Program-made: the position numbers and the translations under genes
Notes under the pieces: generated by a model
What the model was told of the DNA's origin: nothing
The model's input: only the letters and a program-made list of their open reading frames with translations
Databases searched by the model: none
In this document: in pieces, positions 15,900 to 23,899 of the stretch
How the letters are laid out: each line of letters opens with the position of its first letter
Numbering within the stretch: position 1 is the stretch's first letter
DNA from: Lentzea pudingi
GTDB taxonomy: Bacteria > Actinomycetota > Actinomycetes > Mycobacteriales > Pseudonocardiaceae
Direction of reading: 5' to 3'
DNA length: 64,000 nt
NCBI RefSeq assembly: GCF_014646255.1
Contig: NZ_BMNC01000001.1
Coordinates: forward strand, 499,366-563,365

Positions 15900-16253
15900 C
15901 TAGAGCTCCTGGGTGAGGTTCACCGGGTTTCCGTCCGGGTCGAGGACGTGCGCGACCCGCTGGCCCCACGGCATGTCGTTCGACGGTCCCCGCACACGGC
16001 CTCCCGCACCCTCGACCAGCGGCAACAGCGCGTCGACGTCGGCCACGTCGATGCTAAGCACGATGCGCGACGGCGCCGACAGGTCGGCGGGCTGGGCGAC
16101 GAGCCCCAGTTCCGCGTCGCCGATCTTCAACATCCGGTAGAACACCGGACCGTCCGGCGGGTACGAGCGCACCTCGCTCGCCCCGAGGACCTGCTCGTAG
16201 AACGCCTGCACCCGGTCGATGTCCGGGGTCACGATGATGGGCTGGATCGCCAT
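15900..16253 (-). CDS. VOC-fold protein
   Basis: 117 residues, ATG start with a strong AGGAGG site. It opens MAIQPIIVTPDIDRVQAFYE and ends VLDPDGNPVNLTQEL, both typical of glyoxalase/extradiol fold proteins; one VOC module. It begins 25 bp inside the end of the sigma-factor gene, so it is translationally coupled to it. VOC proteins often pair with such long ECF sigma factors and may bind or detoxify the same ligand (inference). Confidence 0.85.
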   Translation of the reverse strand: MAIQPIIVTPDIDRVQAFYEQVLGASEVRSYPPDGPVFYRMLKIGDAELGLVAQPADLSAPSRIVLSIDVADVDALLPLVEGAGGRVRGPSNDMPWGQRVAHVLDPDGNPVNLTQEL

Positions 16254-17200
16254 GGTTCCTCCTGGTCGTCCACAGAGGTACGGGCCGTCCGCCCGAAACT
16301 CATCGGTGACCCGAACAACGGCAGCAGCTCCTCGACGTTCAAGAAAGTCGTGTTGCCCGTGACCAGCCCATCCCGCACGTCGAGGAACACGAGCCCGAAC
16401 GGCCGGTCCATCCCGGGCCGCATCTGCCAGTACGCGGGCGATCCGTTCGCCCGCACCGGCACCAGCCACGCACCGGCACAGGAGGCGTTCGGATCGCTCA
16501 ACGCCACCGAGATCGGCCCGCGCCCGCGCAGCCACCAGCTGAACGGCGGCATCGACATCGTGGCGTCCTCGTGCAGCAAAGCCACCAAGGTCGTCACGTC
16601 GTGCCGTTCGAACGCCTCGCAGTACCTGCTCAGCAACGACTTCTGCACGGGATCGGCAGGATCCAGCGGCGAGCCGACGTCCGCCACCCGCAGCGTCGCC
16701 CGCGCCCGTTGCAACGCGCTGTTCGCCGCCGCCACCGAGATGTCCAGCAGCGCGGCGACCTCGGAAGCCTGCCACGCCAGCACGTCACGAAGGATCAGCA
16801 CGGCTCGCTGGCGCGCGGGAAGGTGTTGCAACGCCGCCACGAACGCCAGCCGGACGGTCTCCCGGCGGATCGCCTGGTCCTCCGGCAACACCATCGCGTC
16901 GGGCACGGGCTGCACGAAGACCCGTTCCGTCAGCGGTGCGCCGATCTCCCCACCTGCCGGACCCAGGTCGACGGGCAGGGCACGGCGCTGGGCGCTGCGC
17001 TGCATGTCGATGCATATGTTCGTGGCGATGCGGTAGAGCCACGTCCGCAGCGACGCACGCGCGGAGTCGTAGCCGTCGAAGGCTTTCCACGCCCGCACGA
17101 GTGTTTCCTGCACGGCGTCCTCGGCCTCGGACCCGGAGCCGAGCATGCGGTAGCAGTAGCCGGTCAGCTCGACCCTGAACGGCTCCAGCGTCTCGATCAC
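16229..17200 (-). CDS. ECF sigma factor with C-terminal SnoaL-like domain
   Basis: 323 residues, GTG start. Sigma region 2 (FRVELTGYCYRMLGSGSEAE, LRTWLYRIATNICID) and region 4 (LPARQRAVLILRDVLAW, VAALLDISVAAANSALQRAR) are followed by an approximately 130-residue SnoaL/NTF2-like domain from YCEAFERHDVTTLVALLHED. This architecture belongs to the large ECF groups in which the fused domain replaces a separate anti-sigma factor and tunes activity. No anti-sigma gene is adjacent. The coupled VOC gene is the likely first target or partner. Confidence 0.9.
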   Translation of the reverse strand: MIETLEPFRVELTGYCYRMLGSGSEAEDAVQETLVRAWKAFDGYDSARASLRTWLYRIATNICIDMQRSAQRRALPVDLGPAGGEIGAPLTERVFVQPVPDAMVLPEDQAIRRETVRLAFVAALQHLPARQRAVLILRDVLAWQASEVAALLDISVAAANSALQRARATLRVADVGSPLDPADPVQKSLLSRYCEAFERHDVTTLVALLHEDATMSMPPFSWWLRGRGPISVALSDPNASCAGAWLVPVRANGSPAYWQMRPGMDRPFGLVFLDVRDGLVTGNTTFLNVEELLPLFGSPMSFGRTARTSVDDQEEPWRSSPSS

Positions 17201-17256
17201 GCCCAGGACCCTACGCGGACCGATGAGTTCCCGTCGGCCGGCACGTACATCAGGGC

Positions 17257-17847
17257 ATGACCGAAGACATCCGTGCCGCGGTGGCGGCGGAACGGCGTGA
17301 CCAGGCAGTACTTCTGAGCACGCTCACCGGGAGGCAGTGGGGTGCGCCGAGCCTGTGTGAGGGCTGGACCGTCAAGCACGTCGTCGCCCACACGACGCTG
17401 CCGTACCGCTCGTCGGGCAGGCGGGTGATCTGGGAGATCCTCAAGTCGGCCGGCCGCTTCAACCACGCCTCCGACCGCATGGCCCGCGAGGACGCCCGAC
17501 TTCCGGCCCGCGAACTGCTCGACGCGCTGAAGAACAACATCGACCACCCGTGGACGCCACCCGGCGGCGGACCGGCCGGCGCGCTCTCCCACGACGTGAT
17601 CCACGGCCTCGACATCACTGTCGCACTCGGACTCGACCGAGTCGTCCCGCACGAACGACTCAGGCTCGTGCTCGACGGCATGAAACCCAGCAACGTCAAG
17701 TACTTCGGCGCGGACCTCGACGGCAAGCGCCTCGAGGCCACCGACCTGGACTGGACGTTCGGAGAGGGCAGGCCGGTGCGGGGACAGGCCCAGGACCTGT
17801 TGCTGCTGGTCTGCGGACGGACGCTGCCGCCGGGCAGGCTCAGCTGA
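17257..17847 (+). CDS. Maleylpyruvate isomerase-family (mycothiol-dependent/DinB-like) protein
   Basis: 196 residues, ATG start. It matches the MDMPI N-terminal fold: an opening helix ERRDQAVLLSTLTGRQW, PSLCEGWTVKHVVAHTTLP with the first metal-ligand-type His, and SHDVIHGLDITVALG with the second His pair. These proteins use mycothiol, the actinobacterial thiol, for isomerisation or conjugation. Substrate unknown. It diverges from the sigma factor and overlaps the MarR gene by 8 bp at its 3-prime end. Confidence 0.82.
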   Translation: MTEDIRAAVAAERRDQAVLLSTLTGRQWGAPSLCEGWTVKHVVAHTTLPYRSSGRRVIWEILKSAGRFNHASDRMAREDARLPARELLDALKNNIDHPWTPPGGGPAGALSHDVIHGLDITVALGLDRVVPHERLRLVLDGMKPSNVKYFGADLDGKRLEATDLDWTFGEGRPVRGQAQDLLLLVCGRTLPPGRLS

Positions 17848-18289
17848 CCTCTTCGCGCACCTTCGTCGTCGCCTCGATCGTGGCCGCGAGGAAACGCGCG
17901 ACGACCTGACGTTCCTCGGCGCTCATCCGCCCCCACGCCGCGGCGTAACCCCGCGCCAGCGGCTGGAAGAACGTCGAGGCCAGCGCCGTCGCCGCGGAGA
18001 GCACCCTGAGCTCGACGCGGCGGCGGTCGTCCGGATCGCGCTCCCGCACGACGTGACCGGCCCTTTCCAGGCGGTCCAGGACGGACGTCGTGGCCGACGC
18101 GCTGAGGTTCAGGGCCTTCGCCAGCGTGCCGGGTGTCATGGGAGCCGTCATGATGAGGTTCAGCGCTGTCATGTCCGTGGGATGCAACTCGTGGGCAGCG
18201 CTGAAGATCTCCAGGAACCGGTTCGACTCCATCACCAGCGCCCGCAGCATCATGCTCAGGTCGTAGTCGGTTGCATCGCTCACGATCAC
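17840..18289 (-). CDS. MarR-family transcriptional regulator
   Basis: 149 residues, GTG start (a second in-frame GTG lies two codons on). The winged helix shows as LNLIMTAPMTPGTLAKALNLSASATTSVLDRLERAGHV with the DPDDRRRV wing, a standard MarR pattern. It diverges from an MMPL exporter across about 50 bp containing a perfect palindrome, so it most likely represses the exporter and itself and is released by a ligand the pump removes. Confidence 0.92.
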   Translation of the reverse strand: MIVSDATDYDLSMMLRALVMESNRFLEIFSAAHELHPTDMTALNLIMTAPMTPGTLAKALNLSASATTSVLDRLERAGHVVRERDPDDRRRVELRVLSAATALASTFFQPLARGYAAAWGRMSAEERQVVARFLAATIEATTKVREEVS

Positions 18290-18297
18290 AGCTTACT

Positions 18298-18328
18298 GTT
18301 TCGACCATCGAAACGTTCGGCGATCGAA
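18298..18328. promoter_or_regulatory. MarR operator candidate in the marR-MMPL divergent gap
   Basis: A perfect GTTTCGA-CCA-TCGAAAC inverted repeat (18298-18314), followed directly by a second, weaker TTCG-N5-CGAA element (18316-18328). Both lie between the divergent starts at 18289 and 18339. Two sites in tandem would allow cooperative repression of both genes. Confidence 0.7.
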
Positions 18329-18338
18329 GGAATGTCTG

Positions 18339-20312
18339 ATGCGCGTGCTTGCCGGGGTCCTGCTCGTCGTCTGGCTGGCCCTGGGCGGCTTCACCGGGCC
18401 GTACGCGGGCAAGCTCTCGGAGGTGGCGGAGAACGACAACAGCGCGTTCCTCCCCAACTCGGCCGAGTCCACACAGGTCGCCGAGCTGCAGAAGAAGTTC
18501 CAACAGGAGAACGTGATCCCCGCGATCGTCGTGGTGGAACGCTCCGGCGGACTGACCCCGGAGGACCGGAAGTACCTCGCCGACGAGGTCGCGGGCTTCA
18601 AGGCGTCCCCGGTGATCCCTGCGCAGGACGGTGAGGCCGCGCAGGCCATCGTGCTGCTCGACCCGGCGAAGGACGTCAAGGACGCGGTCTTCGAACTCCG
18701 CGACGGCACGCGCGGCGCTCCGCAAGGGCTGACGGTGCTGGTCACGGGCCCGGCCGCGCAGGTCGCGGACCTCGTCGAGGCGTTCGGCGGGATCGACGGG
18801 CTGCTGCTGCTCGTGGCAGGTGGCGTGGTCGCGCTGATCCTGCTCGTGGTCTACCGGAGTCCGCTGCTGCCTCTCGTCGTGCTGGTGTCGGCGGTGTTCG
18901 CGCTCGGCCTGGCCAGCTTCGTGGTCTACCTGCTCGCGAAGAACGACGTCCTCGCGCTGAACGGCCAGAGCCAGGGCATCCTGTCGATCCTGGTGGTCGG
19001 CGCCGCGACGGACTACGCGTTGCTGCTCGTGTCGAGGTACCGCGAGGAGCTGCGCGACACCGAGGACAAGATCGCCGCCGTCAAGACGGCCTGGCGCGGC
19101 ACGATCGAACCGATCGCGGCCTCGGCGGGCACGGTCATCCTCGGCCTGCTGTGCCTGCTGTTCAGTGACCTCGACTCGAACAAGGGCCTCGGCCCGGTCG
19201 CCGCCATCGGCATCGCCGCAGCCCTGATCACGACGATGACGTTCCTGCCCGCGACGCTCGCGCTGCTGGGCCGCGGCGCCTTCTGGCCGTTCGCGCCGAA
19301 GTTCGGCTCGCAGCACCCCGAGACAAGCGGGTTGTGGGGCCGCGTCGCGACGCTCGTGCGCCGCAAGCCCCGCGCGATCTGGATCGTCACGACGCTCGTG
19401 CTGCTCGCCGGCGCGGCGTTCCTGCCGCAGCTCAAGGCATCCGGCACGGCGCAGTCCGACGTGTTCCTGACGCCGGTCGAGTCCGTGGCGGGCCAGGAGC
19501 TGCTGTCGCGGCACTTCCCCGGCGGCACCGGATCGCCGACCGTGATCATCGCTTCTGAAGGCTCGACCGACGAGGTCGTGCGGAAGGCCGAGGTGGACGG
19601 TGTCGCGGACGTGCGGCCGTCCGGCACGGCCGACGGGCTCGTGCGGATCGAGGCCACGCTGAAGGACGCGCCGGACTCCGACGCGGCGGTGGCGACGGTC
19701 GAGCGTCTGCGCGCGGCCGTCGACGGGATCGACGGCACCAAGGTCGGCGGACCCACGGCGACGTTGCTCGACACCAGGACGACGTCCGAGCACGACCGGA
19801 CGCTCATCATCCCGATCGTGCTGCTGGTGATCTTCCTGATCCTGACGGTGCTGCTGCGCTCCCTGCTGGCGCCGTTGCTGCTGATCGGGACCGTCGTGCT
19901 GTCGTTCGCGGCCACGATGGGCGTGTCGGCGCTGGTGTTCAACCACGTCTTCGACTTCCCGGGCGCCGATCCCGTGGTGCCGCTGTTCGGGTTCGTGTTC
20001 CTCGTGGCGCTGGGCATCGACTACAACATCTTCCTGATGACCAGAGTCCGGGAGGAGACGCGGGAGCTCGGCACGGTCGAGGGCACGTTGCGCGGTCTCA
20101 GCCTGACCGGTGGCGTGATCACGTCGGCGGGTGTGGTGCTGGCGGCGACGTTCGCGGCACTGGCCGTGCTGCCGATCCTGTTCCTGACGCAGATCGCGTT
20201 CATCGTGGCGTTCGGTGTCCTGCTCGACACGCTGCTGGTGCGGTCGTTGCTCGTGCCGGCGTTGTCGGTGCACATCGGCGGGCGAATCTGGTGGCCGTCG
20301 AAGCTGCGGTGA
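18339..20312 (+). CDS. MMPL/RND-type membrane exporter
   Basis: 657 residues, ATG start. Two repeats each with one helix, a large external loop and a bundle of helices: first loop about 25-150, then LLLLVAGGVVALILLVVY and ILVVGAATDYALLLVSRYRE; second loop about 370-480, then GFVFLVALGIDYNIFLMTRVREE. The DY pairs in helices 4 and 10 (ATDYALLL, GIDYNIFL) are the proton-relay positions of MMPL pumps. It exports lipids or hydrophobic drugs driven by proton flow. Divergent MarR and operator suggest a ligand-inducible efflux pump. Confidence 0.93.
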   Translation: MRVLAGVLLVVWLALGGFTGPYAGKLSEVAENDNSAFLPNSAESTQVAELQKKFQQENVIPAIVVVERSGGLTPEDRKYLADEVAGFKASPVIPAQDGEAAQAIVLLDPAKDVKDAVFELRDGTRGAPQGLTVLVTGPAAQVADLVEAFGGIDGLLLLVAGGVVALILLVVYRSPLLPLVVLVSAVFALGLASFVVYLLAKNDVLALNGQSQGILSILVVGAATDYALLLVSRYREELRDTEDKIAAVKTAWRGTIEPIAASAGTVILGLLCLLFSDLDSNKGLGPVAAIGIAAALITTMTFLPATLALLGRGAFWPFAPKFGSQHPETSGLWGRVATLVRRKPRAIWIVTTLVLLAGAAFLPQLKASGTAQSDVFLTPVESVAGQELLSRHFPGGTGSPTVIIASEGSTDEVVRKAEVDGVADVRPSGTADGLVRIEATLKDAPDSDAAVATVERLRAAVDGIDGTKVGGPTATLLDTRTTSEHDRTLIIPIVLLVIFLILTVLLRSLLAPLLLIGTVVLSFAATMGVSALVFNHVFDFPGADPVVPLFGFVFLVALGIDYNIFLMTRVREETRELGTVEGTLRGLSLTGGVITSAGVVLAATFAALAVLPILFLTQIAFIVAFGVLLDTLLVRSLLVPALSVHIGGRIWWPSKLR

Positions 20313-20327
20313 GCCAGGATTCCAGGC

Positions 20328-21431
20328 ATGACCTTCACGGCACGTCAGCTCAACCGCGCCACGCTCGACCGGCAGATGCTGCTGCGGCGCGAACCGGTCG
20401 GCCTGCTGACCGCCGTGGACCGGGTCGTGGCGATCCAGGCACAGGAACCCGCGTCGCCCTACATCGCGCTGTGGAACCGGGTCGAGGGCTTCGACCCGGC
20501 TGAGCTGGACGAGGCGTTCGTGAGCGGGGTGGTCCGCAAGGCATCGCTGATGCGGATCACCCTGCACGCCGTGACATCGGCGGACCACGGCGTGTTCCAC
20601 CACGCGATGCTGCCCGCGTTAAGGGCGTCACGGCTGTACGACAAGCGGTTCAAGGCCATGGACGTCACGATCGAGCAGGTCGACGCACTGCTGGAGCACC
20701 TGCTCGAATTCGCCGCGACACCTCGGCAGAAAGCCGAGATCGAGGAACTGCTGCACTCGCACGTCGGTGACGTGGGCGACCCCGGTGTCTGGTGGGCGTT
20801 GCGGACGTACGGCGGGCTCGTGCACGCGCCGACGGGCGGGCCGTGGTCGTTCGGGCTTCGTCCGTCCTATCAGGCCGTGGTGACCGAACCTCGTGAACGG
20901 CTGGCCGCTGTCGCCGGGATGCTGCGGCGGTACCTCTGCGGGTTCGGTCCGGCGACCGTGCTCGACATGAACCAGTTCAGCATGTTGCCGCGCACCACGA
21001 TCCGGGAAGCGCTGGTGTTGCTGGACTTGGTCGAGGACGGTGGGTTCTACGACGTTCCCGATCGGACGATCCCGGACGAAGACACCCCGGCACCGCCGCG
21101 GCTGATGGCCATGTGGGACAGCACGTTGCTCGCCTACGCCGACCGCAGCCGGATCATTCCGAACGAATACCGCAAGCTCGTCATCCGCAACAACGGTGAC
21201 ACCCTGCCCACCCTCCTCGTGGACGGGTACGTGGCCGGTGTGTGGCGGCCGACCGCGGATGGCGGGGTGGAGGCGACTGCTTTTCACGCCCTGGACGAGG
21301 AGCAGTGGGCCGGGTTGGCGGGGGAGGCGGAGGCGTTGCGCAAGCTCCTCGGCGACCGGGAGCCGCAGGTGTACAAGCGTTATGCGCGGTGGTGGAGCGG
21401 CCTTCCGGCCCACGAGGTTCGCGTGGTGTGA
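20328..21431 (+). CDS. AlkZ-like winged-helix protein (HTH_42), putative DNA glycosylase
   Basis: 367 residues, ATG start. Matches the family of three tandem winged helices that includes AlkZ/AlkX glycosylases, which unhook crosslinked bases. The QxQ catalytic motif is present as VAIQAQEP near the N-terminus, then MRITLHAVTSADH, and a late MWDSTLLAYADRSRII. The AlkZ branch often protects the producer of a genotoxic metabolite, the other branch acts in general repair. No biosynthetic genes are next to it, so a housekeeping or acquired-resistance role stays open. It starts 15 bp after the exporter stop and may be cotranscribed with it. Confidence 0.8.
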   Translation: MTFTARQLNRATLDRQMLLRREPVGLLTAVDRVVAIQAQEPASPYIALWNRVEGFDPAELDEAFVSGVVRKASLMRITLHAVTSADHGVFHHAMLPALRASRLYDKRFKAMDVTIEQVDALLEHLLEFAATPRQKAEIEELLHSHVGDVGDPGVWWALRTYGGLVHAPTGGPWSFGLRPSYQAVVTEPRERLAAVAGMLRRYLCGFGPATVLDMNQFSMLPRTTIREALVLLDLVEDGGFYDVPDRTIPDEDTPAPPRLMAMWDSTLLAYADRSRIIPNEYRKLVIRNNGDTLPTLLVDGYVAGVWRPTADGGVEATAFHALDEEQWAGLAGEAEALRKLLGDREPQVYKRYARWWSGLPAHEVRVV

Positions 21432-21446
21432 CGGTCGCCTCGACGA

Positions 21447-22037
21447 CTACTCGCCGATCTTCTTGGCGGACAACGTGATCGTGGTGCCGCAGTCGATGAC
21501 CGAGCCGGCCGCGGCGCTCTGTGCGGTGGTCTTCCAGTTGCGGTCGTAGACGAGCATGCGGCCCTGTCCGGTCGCGTCCTCTTCCCGGAGCAGGAACAGG
21601 CCGGCGGCCTGCATGGTGTCCTGAGCGCTTTGGTGGACCATGCCGACGACGGCGGGCACCGTGCAGGTCTTCACCACCGGGACGACGGGCGCGGCGGCGG
21701 GAGCCGGAGGCGCCGAGGTGGTCACGGCAGGGGGAGGCGGGGGCGTGGACTGCTCGGGGGTCGGCACCGTGGTCGTCGGCGCTGTGGACGTGGGCACCGT
21801 GGACGTGGGGACCGTGGTCGTCGGCACCTCGCTGGTGGCGGTGTCGATGACGGCGACGTTCTTGGAGGGCGGCGGTCCGACGATGGTGCCCAGGATGCTC
21901 AGGAACAGGAACCCACCGGCGATCGCGGCCACGATCCACGGCCACTTCTTGCGCTTCTGGGCGGGCTGCGGCGGTTGCGCGGGGTGACCGAACTGGGGGT
22001 GTCCGTAGGGCTGCTGCGGCGGCGGGACGTGCGACAT
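21447..22037 (-). CDS. Single-span PASTA-domain protein
   Basis: 196 residues from ATG at 22037 with AGGAG upstream. The N-terminus is cytoplasmic and Pro/Gln/His-rich (MSHVPPPQQPYGHPQFGHP), followed by KKWPWIVAAIAGGFLFLSIL as a membrane span, a Thr/Pro linker with repeated TTTVPTS units, and an external domain with VPAVVGMVHQSAQDTMQAAG, a PASTA-type repeat that may bind cell-wall stem peptides. The Cys pair (KTCTVP, VIDCGTT) may form a disulfide. No kinase domain. The role may be peptidoglycan sensing (inference). Confidence 0.8.
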   Translation of the reverse strand: MSHVPPPQQPYGHPQFGHPAQPPQPAQKRKKWPWIVAAIAGGFLFLSILGTIVGPPPSKNVAVIDTATSEVPTTTVPTSTVPTSTAPTTTVPTPEQSTPPPPPAVTTSAPPAPAAAPVVPVVKTCTVPAVVGMVHQSAQDTMQAAGLFLLREEDATGQGRMLVYDRNWKTTAQSAAAGSVIDCGTTITLSAKKIGE

Positions 22038-22114
22038 CGGTTCTCCTGCAACGAAAAGGTGGAGGCCGCCGACGCGGCCGAACACCCCGACTGTCGTAAC
22101 CTGCTGTCACCGCG

Positions 22115-22957
22115 TTACCGGTGTACCTCCAATGGAGTAACGCTGCCCTGCGCCGACAGCAGGAGGAAGCGCAGGCCCTCACGCGAGGCCTCGTCCGTCG
22201 CGGTGTACGCGACGAGCAGCTGGTCCGGATGAGTGTCCACAGTGAACTGCTGGACGTCGAGCACCAGCGTGCCCGCCACCGGGTGGTGGTAGGTCTTGAC
22301 GAGCTGGCGCGGCCCGCGCACCTGGTGCGTCGCCCACCAGTTCCGGAAGTCCGGGTCCTTCACGCTCAACTCGCCGACCAGCGAGGCCAACGCCGTGTCG
22401 TGCGGTGCGCGACCGGCCTCCATCCGAAGCACCGCAACGCATTCCTGCGCCGAGCGCTTCCAGTCGCCGTAGAGAGCGCGAAACGCCGGTTCGAGGAACG
22501 TCAGCCGGATCAAGTTGCGTTCCGGCGCGGGCAAAGCCCCGAAGTCGGTCAGCAGCGCGGACGCACCGCGGTTCCACGCGAGGACGTCCATGCGGCGGTG
22601 CAGGACCATCGCCGGGATGTCCGGCATGCCGTCCAGCAGCTGCTGCAACCGCGCGGCGACCTCGGGCGCGGCCTGCTGCCGGGCCGGGGCCACGTCCGCG
22701 ACCCGGAACAGGTAGTCGCGCTCGTCCGGAGCCAGCCGCAGCGCGTCCGCCAGCGCGTCGAGAACGGTGCGGGAGACCCGTTGCGTGCGGCCCTGTTCCA
22801 GCCGGACGACGTAGTCGACGCTCACGTGGGCGAGCTGGGCCAGTTCCTCGCGGCGCAGGCCCGGGACGCGGCGCTGCCGGCCGTCGTCGGGGAAGCCCGC
22901 GTGCCTCGGGTCCAGCGCGGCGCGGCGGGTGCGGAGGAACTCGCCCAGTTCGGTCAT
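22115..22957 (-). CDS. XRE-family regulator with MmyB-like ligand-binding domain
   Basis: 280 residues from ATG at 22957. N-terminal helix-turn-helix: LRREELAQLAHVSVDYVVRLEQGR (HTH_31 type), followed by the long helical MmyB-like domain that binds small ligands or fatty acids (VLAWNRGASALLTDFGALP, RNLIRLTFLEPAFRALYGDW, YHHPVAGTLVLDVQQF, TLVLD motif). It diverges from an alpha/beta hydrolase gene; this is a recurring actinobacterial arrangement in which the regulator controls the adjacent enzyme. Ligand unknown. Confidence 0.9.
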   Translation of the reverse strand: MTELGEFLRTRRAALDPRHAGFPDDGRQRRVPGLRREELAQLAHVSVDYVVRLEQGRTQRVSRTVLDALADALRLAPDERDYLFRVADVAPARQQAAPEVAARLQQLLDGMPDIPAMVLHRRMDVLAWNRGASALLTDFGALPAPERNLIRLTFLEPAFRALYGDWKRSAQECVAVLRMEAGRAPHDTALASLVGELSVKDPDFRNWWATHQVRGPRQLVKTYHHPVAGTLVLDVQQFTVDTHPDQLLVAYTATDEASREGLRFLLLSAQGSVTPLEVHR

Positions 22958-23059
22958 GTCCCCAGTGTCCGGGTTCCCGGTGGCGCGTGCCTGGTACTGC
23001 TGTGCATAGGCTGGGCTGTCCCTGGTTGGCGGGGGCGCCTCCGGACGACCGTGGTGGTC

Positions 23060-23899
23060 ATGGACAACGTGACCTTCCCCAGCAACGGACTCGAGATCGC
23101 CGGCCACCTGTACCGGCCGGACGGTGCTCCTCGTGGAGCGATCGTCGTGGGACACCCCGGCACCGGCGTGAAGGAGCAGACGGCGGGGGAGTACGCCCGC
23201 CTGCTCGCCGAGCAGGGCTTCCTGGCGCTTGCGTTCGACGCGGCCTACCAGGGCGAGAGCGCGGGACTGCCGCGTGGGCTGGAGGACCCGGCGCAACGGG
23301 TCGAGGACATCCGGGCCGCCGTGACGTTCCTCGGCGAGGAACGCGTGGGTGTGCTCGGGATCTGCGCCTCCGGTGGCTACGGCCTGGCCGCCGCCGGAAC
23401 CGATCCGCGGATCAGGGCGATCGCCACCGTGAGCCTCGCCGACATCGCCCGCCAGTTCCGGTTCGGCGCGGACGGCACCCAGGACCCCGCTGTCCTGCAA
23501 GGCCTGCTGGCTCAGGGACAGGAGGGGAGCTTCCCGCTGTTCCCGGAGACCGGGGAGCAGGCCCGTGCCGGTGGACCGCACGCCTTCGAAGGCTGGGAGT
23601 ACTACCGCACGCCCCGAGGTGAGCACCCGCGTTCGGCGAAGACGTTGACCTGGAACAGCGTCGGGCGGATCGCCGCGTTCGACGCGCTGCGGACGGTCGG
23701 CCTGATCGCGCCGCGGCCGCTGCTGCTGGTGGCCGGACGTGAGGCGGTGACGTCGTGGATGAGCGTCGAGGCCTTCCAGAAAGCGGGGCAGGGCAAGGAG
23801 TTCCACTGGGTCGACGGCGCCACGCACGTCGACCTGTACGACAGGTACGTGCCGCAGGTCAGCAAAAGGGTCGCGGAGTTCTTCGCGGCGAACCTCTAG
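23060..23899 (+). CDS. Alpha/beta hydrolase
   Basis: 279 residues from ATG at 23060 (in-frame GTGs at 23051 and 23054 are possible). Fold features: IVVGHPGTGVKEQ (oxyanion-hole region), nucleophile elbow GICASGGYG with the serine, and late His in VDGATHVDLYDR; Asp most likely near LLVAGREAV. The dienelactone-hydrolase-like pattern suggests an esterase of small substrates. The divergent XRE/MmyB regulator is the probable controller. Confidence 0.85.
   Translation: MDNVTFPSNGLEIAGHLYRPDGAPRGAIVVGHPGTGVKEQTAGEYARLLAEQGFLALAFDAAYQGESAGLPRGLEDPAQRVEDIRAAVTFLGEERVGVLGICASGGYGLAAAGTDPRIRAIATVSLADIARQFRFGADGTQDPAVLQGLLAQGQEGSFPLFPETGEQARAGGPHAFEGWEYYRTPRGEHPRSAKTLTWNSVGRIAAFDALRTVGLIAPRPLLLVAGREAVTSWMSVEAFQKAGQGKEFHWVDGATHVDLYDRYVPQVSKRVAEFFAANL

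Noticed and set aside
17250..20603. A 1117-codon open frame on the minus strand
   Set aside because: It lies opposite the MMPL exporter, MDMPI, MarR and AlkZ-like genes, is rich in Arg, His and Asp, and has no recognisable domain. Long antisense frames are expected in GC-rich genomes.
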